Source: Rickettsiales bacterium (GTDB lineage Bacteria; Pseudomonadota; Alphaproteobacteria; Rs-D84). Taken from it: DNA of 8,716 nucleotides. The notes under the pieces were generated by a model that had not been told where the DNA came from, searched no databases, and saw only the letters and a program-made list of their open reading frames with translations. The stretch lies in contig JAITLD010000083.1 of NCBI GenBank assembly GCA_031278055.1, positions 1-8,716 on the forward strand, written 5' to 3'. A program made the position numbers and the translations under genes. This document shows positions 6,486 to 8,716 of this stretch, piece after piece; position 1 is the stretch's first letter; each line of letters begins with the position of its first letter.

Positions 6486-7199
6486 TCAAAACTCCGGCGT
6501 GTTGTCCAATTGCAACAATTGGTTTTCCAGCGCGTTTCTTTCGGAATCCTTATATCCCGTCCCATCGTTCTCGGGATTCGGAACCTCGCCCGTCGGCTCC
6601 CCTCCGACGGGCTGGGCCGAGGCCGCCTTTATCGCTGGGTCAATCAGGTTGTTATATAACTCTTCCGCCTCGATTGCCCCGCTCATATCGCGTTCCAGCA
6701 GTTCGTTTCTGCCGGGCACGAACCATTCATGTAGTTTTACGGCCGTCAGTTGCATCATAGGACGTGTTCGCGCCGCTGTCAAATATGTAGGTTTCGCCGC
6801 GTCTTTGTAATACCATAACATCGCCCAATACAAAAGCCCCATCATAATCACCGCGCGCATAAGTCCGAAAATTATCCCAAGCGTCCTATCGGTAATTTGC
6901 AGAATCGAATCCTGAACCCAATCGCGCAATTTCTGATTGAATAGCCCGAAAACAACAAGCACGCTGAAAAATACAACAAAATAAGACGCGACCAAGGTCC
7001 CAATTGTCGGCTCTGGCAAAGCAAACAATTGCTGGAATATACCGTTCAGCCACGGAGACACAAACCTTGACGTGAATGCCGCGACCAACCATGAAAGAGT
7101 CGCCACAAATTCATAAACCCCGCCTCGAACAAATGCCCAGATTGTTGACGCAATCGCAACCCCGATATAAAGATAATCAAAAAGCGTGAAATCAGTCAT
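6486..7199 (-). CDS. cvpA: CvpA family inner-membrane protein
   Basis: CvpA-family protein, first known from colicin V production and linked in enteric bacteria to envelope homeostasis and bile resistance; the molecular activity is unknown. Four membrane segments are visible at about 8-25, 30-47, 65-87 and 106-130. The family signature follows the third: ITDRTLGIIFGLMRAVIMMG (102-121), matching the D-R-xLG-xxFG-xxRG pattern. The N-terminal LFDYLYIGVAIAST also fits. A soluble tail (131-237), rich in Glu, Asn and Pro, extends beyond the core. The ATG at 7199 suits the family N-terminus, but no Shine-Dalgarno is present: the bases before it are CTCTATTCAC, the edge of heptad copy D. It is probably cotranscribed with the thioredoxin-fold gene upstream. 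The usual purF neighbour is absent. Confidence 0.87.
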   Translation of the reverse strand: MTDFTLFDYLYIGVAIASTIWAFVRGGVYEFVATLSWLVAAFTSRFVSPWLNGIFQQLFALPEPTIGTLVASYFVVFFSVLVVFGLFNQKLRDWVQDSILQITDRTLGIIFGLMRAVIMMGLLYWAMLWYYKDAAKPTYLTAARTRPMMQLTAVKLHEWFVPGRNELLERDMSGAIEAEELYNNLIDPAIKAASAQPVGGEPTGEVPNPENDGTGYKDSERNALENQLLQLDNTPEF

Positions 7200-7202
7200 G
7201 TG

Positions 7203-7322
7203 AATAGAGTTCAGAGTTAGGAGTTAAGAGTTAAGAGTTTTTTCGTCATTCCCGCCTAGGCGGGAACAACAGTACTCAATTAGATTAATAATTTTTCTTA
7301 ACTCATAACTCTGAACTCTTAA
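7203..7322. repeat. Foldback element made of inverted heptad arrays D and E
   Basis: A 120-bp composite between the thioredoxin-fold gene and cvpA. The left array D (7203-7237) has units TTCAGAG at 7210, TTAGGAG at 7217 and TTAAGAG at 7224 and 7231, then a T-run. The right array E (7295-7322) carries the same units inverted: CTCATAA at 7302, CTCTGAA at 7309 and CTCTTAA at 7316. Arms 7206-7229 and 7296-7319 are complementary at 23 of 24 positions, with a 66-nt loop. One end lies 5 bp from the trx-like stop codon and the other 3 bp from the cvpA ATG. There is no open reading frame in it and no target-site duplication that I can see, so it resembles a MITE-like or foldback repeat only in shape. 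Confidence 0.7.
7249..7266. repeat. Perfect 18-bp palindrome, dRS3-like
   Basis: TTCCCGCCTAGGCGGGAA is a perfect palindrome inside the foldback loop. With its flanks it reads ATTCCC-N8-GGGAAC, one base off the dRS3 consensus ATTCCC-N8-GGGAAT known from Neisseria, where such repeats serve as filamentous-phage integration sites. It is preceded by TTTTTTCGTC. Neither strand has a T-run directly after the stem, so it is not a simple terminator. Confidence 0.7.
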
Positions 7323-7327
7323 CTTTT

Positions 7328-7648
7328 TTATTTGCCCAATTTCTGCTTGATTTGAATACTGATTTCAGGCGCAAAGCCTTGCAGGCATTCGCCTTTGATA
7401 ACCATCAACGGCACGCCGCGCGATGTCAGACCGCACTTTTTCAGCTGATCATTAAACCTTTCGACATTCTTGCCGCCCTTGGTCACGTCGACTTTCTCGA
7501 CAGAGACATCCTTCATTTCAGTTTCAAAGAAATTGATAGCGTTGTGGCAATGCGGACATCCCGGCATGAAATACAATGTGACATCCGACGCGTCCGACCC
7601 GCAGGCAAACAATGCGACGGCCGAGGCCGCGATTAAAAGTTTTTTCAT
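7328..7648 (-). CDS. Thioredoxin/glutaredoxin-fold protein with CPHC motif, probable lipoprotein
   Basis: A 106-residue exported thioredoxin-fold protein. The N-terminus MKKLLIAASAVALFAC is a signal sequence ending in a lipobox-like LFAC, so C16 is probably lipidated; Phe at -2 is unusual, and cleavage as a plain periplasmic protein is possible. The fold begins at about 22 (DVTLYFMPGCPHCHNAINFF). The active site C31-P-H-C34 matches the DsbA dipeptide, and RGVPLMV carries the cis-Pro P80. Two further Cys (C72, C88) could form a second pair. A role in periplasmic thiol chemistry is likely; the direction, oxidase or reductase, cannot be told. The frame opens at 7711, but the promoter at 7679-7707 and the AAAGGA site 6 nt before 7648 fix the start at this Met. 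cvpA follows 128 bp downstream across the foldback element. Confidence 0.82.
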   Translation of the reverse strand: MKKLLIAASAVALFACGSDASDVTLYFMPGCPHCHNAINFFETEMKDVSVEKVDVTKGGKNVERFNDQLKKCGLTSRGVPLMVIKGECLQGFAPEISIQIKQKLGK

Positions 7649-7678
7649 TTTCTTTCCTTTTGTTGTTGTTATAAATGA

Positions 7679-7707
7679 ATCATATAAAATCGCGCGGCCT
7701 TTGGCAA
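7679..7707 (-). promoter_or_regulatory. Sigma70-type promoter of the thioredoxin-fold gene
   Basis: On the minus strand: -35 TTGCCA (7707-7702), a 17-bp spacer, -10 TATGAT (7684-7679). Start near 7672 and a leader of about 24 nt containing AAAGGA. It lies downstream of the 7711 ATG in the direction of transcription, so that longer start is excluded on this transcript. Confidence 0.65.
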
Positions 7708-7818
7708 GCACAAAATAAATATCGACCTATTTTCCAATCCGACCGCAATAAATGGCAATTGTCGAAAGAGAAATTTTTCGTCCGCCCAAGAAGAGAAAAT
7801 TCTATCTTTTGATAAAAC

Positions 7819-7850
7819 AAGTCGCAACCCTCGGGCAATAATTGCGACTT
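7819..7850. promoter_or_regulatory. Inverted repeat between divergent trx-like and rplU genes
   Basis: AAGTCGCAA (7819-7827) and TTGCGACTT (7842-7850) form a perfect 9-bp stem around a 14-nt loop. It lies 14 bp upstream of the candidate rplU -35, so it would not be in a transcript from that promoter. It could be an operator, or a leader structure if rplU has an earlier start. T-rich but interrupted sequence follows on both strands, and no gene runs into it, so a terminator is less likely. Confidence 0.4.
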
Positions 7851-7864
7851 TCCGTGATTTTTAT

Positions 7865-7893
7865 TTGACTTTTGTCAATTAAAATGTCAAAAT
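7865..7893 (+). promoter_or_regulatory. Candidate rplU-rpmA promoter with palindrome over the -35
   Basis: -35 TTGACT (7865-7870), 17-bp spacer, weak -10 CAAAAT (7888-7893). The -35 lies in the palindrome TTGAC-TTTT-GTCAA (7865-7878), and a further TGTCAA follows at 7885-7890. Start near 7900 would give a leader of about 25 nt. A repressor bound to the palindrome would block the promoter, but no regulator is identified. Confidence 0.4.
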
Positions 7894-7925
7894 GTTGAAA
7901 CTTTAAGACAAAAATGGGGTTTAAT

Positions 7926-8231
7926 ATGGCAAATAGCGATGTTTTTGCAGTTTTTGCAACCGGTGGAAAACAATACCGCGTCAAAGTCGGCGATATCATA
8001 AAAGTTGAGAAATTAAATGCCGACAAAACAGTTTCTTTCGACCATGTTTTGATGGTCGGCGATAAAATTGGGAATCCGACTGTCGCGGGCGCAACTATTG
8101 CGGGCGAAGTTTTGGAACAGACGCGCACTGACAAAGTCATTGTATTCAAGAAAAAACGCAGACATAACTATCGGCGCACGCGCGGTCATCGCCAGCATAT
8201 AACTGTTGTGAAAATAACGGCAATAAAATAA
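7926..8231 (+). CDS. rplU: 50S ribosomal protein L21
   Basis: Large-subunit protein L21, which binds 23S rRNA. The product has 101 residues against 103 in E. coli. It begins [19 protein letters not shown], matching the family N-terminal FxxGGKQ, and ends with the L21 signature [18 protein letters not shown] followed by TVVKITAIK. An ATG at 7914 is in frame, but GGGGT (7916-7920), 5 nt before 7926, looks like the ribosome site, and the family N-terminus favours 7926. It is followed 10 bp later by rpmA, the normal partner. Its stop codon overlaps the rpmA Shine-Dalgarno, so the two are probably translationally coupled. Confidence 0.96.
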   Translation: MANSDVFAVFATGGKQYRVKVGDIIKVEKLNADKTVSFDHVLMVGDKIGNPTVAGATIAGEVLEQTRTDKVIVFKKKRRHNYRRTRGHRQHITVVKITAIK

Positions 8232-8241
8232 GAGGTAAATC

Positions 8242-8496
8242 ATGGCACATAAGAAAGGCGGCAGTTCAACCAGCAACGGACGCGATTCGGCGGGCCGTCG
8301 TCTCGGCGTGAAAAAATCCGGCGGGCAACAGGTTATTCCCGGAAACATCATAATCCGCCAGCGCGGAACCGCGGTTCATCCCGGTATTAATGTCGGCATG
8401 GGCAAGGACCATACGATTTTCGCAAAAATTAAAGGCGTCGTGAAATTCAAACGCGGGGCGCAGAATCGAACCACCGTTTCAGTGGAAGCGAAATAA
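8242..8496 (+). CDS. rpmA: 50S ribosomal protein L27
   Basis: Large-subunit protein L27, whose N-terminal tail reaches the peptidyl-transferase centre. The product is 84 residues (85 in E. coli) and shows [20 protein letters not shown], the mid motif [15 protein letters not shown] and [16 protein letters not shown]. It begins directly with MAHKKG, the proteobacterial form, without the cleaved N-terminal extension of Firmicutes. AGAGG (8231-8235) gives 6-nt spacing to the ATG. The common downstream partner obgE is absent: a tRNA gene on the other strand follows. No strong intrinsic terminator is visible in the 124 bp after the stop, which is AT-rich at first (A-run and ATTTTATT) and otherwise featureless. 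Confidence 0.96.
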   Translation: MAHKKGGSSTSNGRDSAGRRLGVKKSGGQQVIPGNIIIRQRGTAVHPGINVGMGKDHTIFAKIKGVVKFKRGAQNRTTVSVEAK

Positions 8497-8602
8497 AAAA
8501 ATATTTTATTCCCCACCGACATCCAGTATTTGCGCGAAATCGTAATAAATCGTGGCGGGATAACGGAAAAGTTAATGTATAAATCCGCAGAGCGCTGAAA
8601 CT

Positions 8603-8621
8603 GAAAACACACGCAGTGTGT
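8603..8621 (-). terminator. Probable intrinsic terminator after tRNA-Arg
   Basis: On the minus strand ACACAC-TGC-GTGTGT makes a 6-bp stem with a 3-nt loop, followed by TTTC. The stem starts at the final A of the tRNA CCA end. The T-run is short, so it may act in termination, in 3' processing, or both. Confidence 0.45.
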
Positions 8622-8697
8622 GGTGCGTCCGGTAGGATTCGAACCTACGACACCGGGATTAGAAATCCCGTGCTCTATCCAACTGAGCTACGGACGC
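8621..8697 (-). tRNA. tRNA-Arg(TCT)
   Basis: A 77-nt cloverleaf on the minus strand. The acceptor GCGTCCG pairs with CGGACGC; the D arm is GCTC/GAGC with loop AGTTGGATA; the anticodon stem CGGGA/TCCCG encloses loop TTTCTAA, anticodon TCT at 8663-8661, reading AGA (Arg). The variable loop is GTGTC, the T arm GTAGG/CCTAC with loop TTCGAAT. The discriminator A (8624) is followed by a genome-encoded CCA (8623-8621). All stems are fully paired. It faces rpmA convergently. Confidence 0.97.
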
Positions 8698-8716
8698 ATT
8701 GGAAATCTTACGCATT

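Noticed and set aside
7249..7266. The 18-bp palindrome as an intrinsic terminator for the trx-like gene
   Set aside because: On the minus strand the stem is followed by TGACGAAAAAA rather than T residues, and on the plus strand by CAACAG.
4703..7322. The repeat arrays as a CRISPR or as plasmid-type iterons
   Set aside because: Units are 7 nt, directly abutting, with no spacers; arrays are short, dispersed and have no replication or cas gene near them.
7649..7711. N-terminal extension of the thioredoxin-fold protein from the ATG at 7711
   Set aside because: A good promoter lies inside the extension, the ribosome site precedes 7648, and the signal sequence begins at MKKLLIAAS.
7914..7925. Start of rplU at the ATG at 7914
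   Set aside because: The extra residues MGFN overlap the GGGGT ribosome site and are absent from typical L21 N-termini; ATG at 7926 fits better.
8013..8351. 112-codon open frame on the minus strand across rplU and rpmA
   Set aside because: It is antisense to two clear ribosomal protein genes and shows no domain pattern or ribosome site.

Overview
The window looks like a chromosomal stretch from a Gram-negative bacterium, most likely an alphaproteobacterium or a relative. It holds an outer-membrane PagL-type barrel, a proteobacterial DnaQ epsilon subunit with an E. coli-like layout, a proteobacterial L21/L27 pair and a tRNA gene with an encoded CCA end. The taxonomic placement is an inference from gene content; no single marker settles it. 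Most genes have moderate GC; the AAA ATPase at 1190-2458 and the intergenic regions are clearly more AT-rich.

Layout: (1) 1-1169, a MacB/FtsX-type ABC transporter permease cut by the left edge, running rightwards. (2) 1190-2458, a convergent AAA_14/DUF4143 ATPase with its own near-consensus promoter and an operator-like palindrome cluster upstream. (3) 2626-4644, a UvrD/PcrA helicase on the minus strand, and divergent from it (4) 4763-5446, dnaQ, the proofreading exonuclease. Both are genome-maintenance genes sharing a short control region. (5) On the minus strand, a 61-residue orphan gene followed by a PagL-like lipid A deacylase (6257 to 5468), probably one transcript. (6) On the minus strand, a thioredoxin-fold lipoprotein followed by a CvpA-family membrane protein (7648 to 6486). 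(7) rplU-rpmA (7926-8496), the L21-L27 ribosomal operon. (8) tRNA-Arg(TCT), minus strand, 8621-8697, with a terminator-like hairpin at its 3' end.

The main structure not explained by genes is a family of heptanucleotide tandem repeats (consensus TT[A/C]NGAG). Five copies lie in the intergenic regions between 4.7 and 7.3 kb, two of them facing each other to make a foldback around an 18-bp perfect palindrome between the thioredoxin-fold gene and cvpA. A palindrome resembling neisserial dRS3 repeats accompanies the arrays twice. The copies sit in a dnaQ leader, in intergenic DNA, against a stop codon and a few bases before a start codon, so they may affect expression. Three minus-strand genes have clear promoters with 17-bp spacers (2479-2507, 6277-6305, 7679-7707); the last two correct the start codons of their genes. 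I found no CRISPR array, transposase, integrase or recognisable defence operon.
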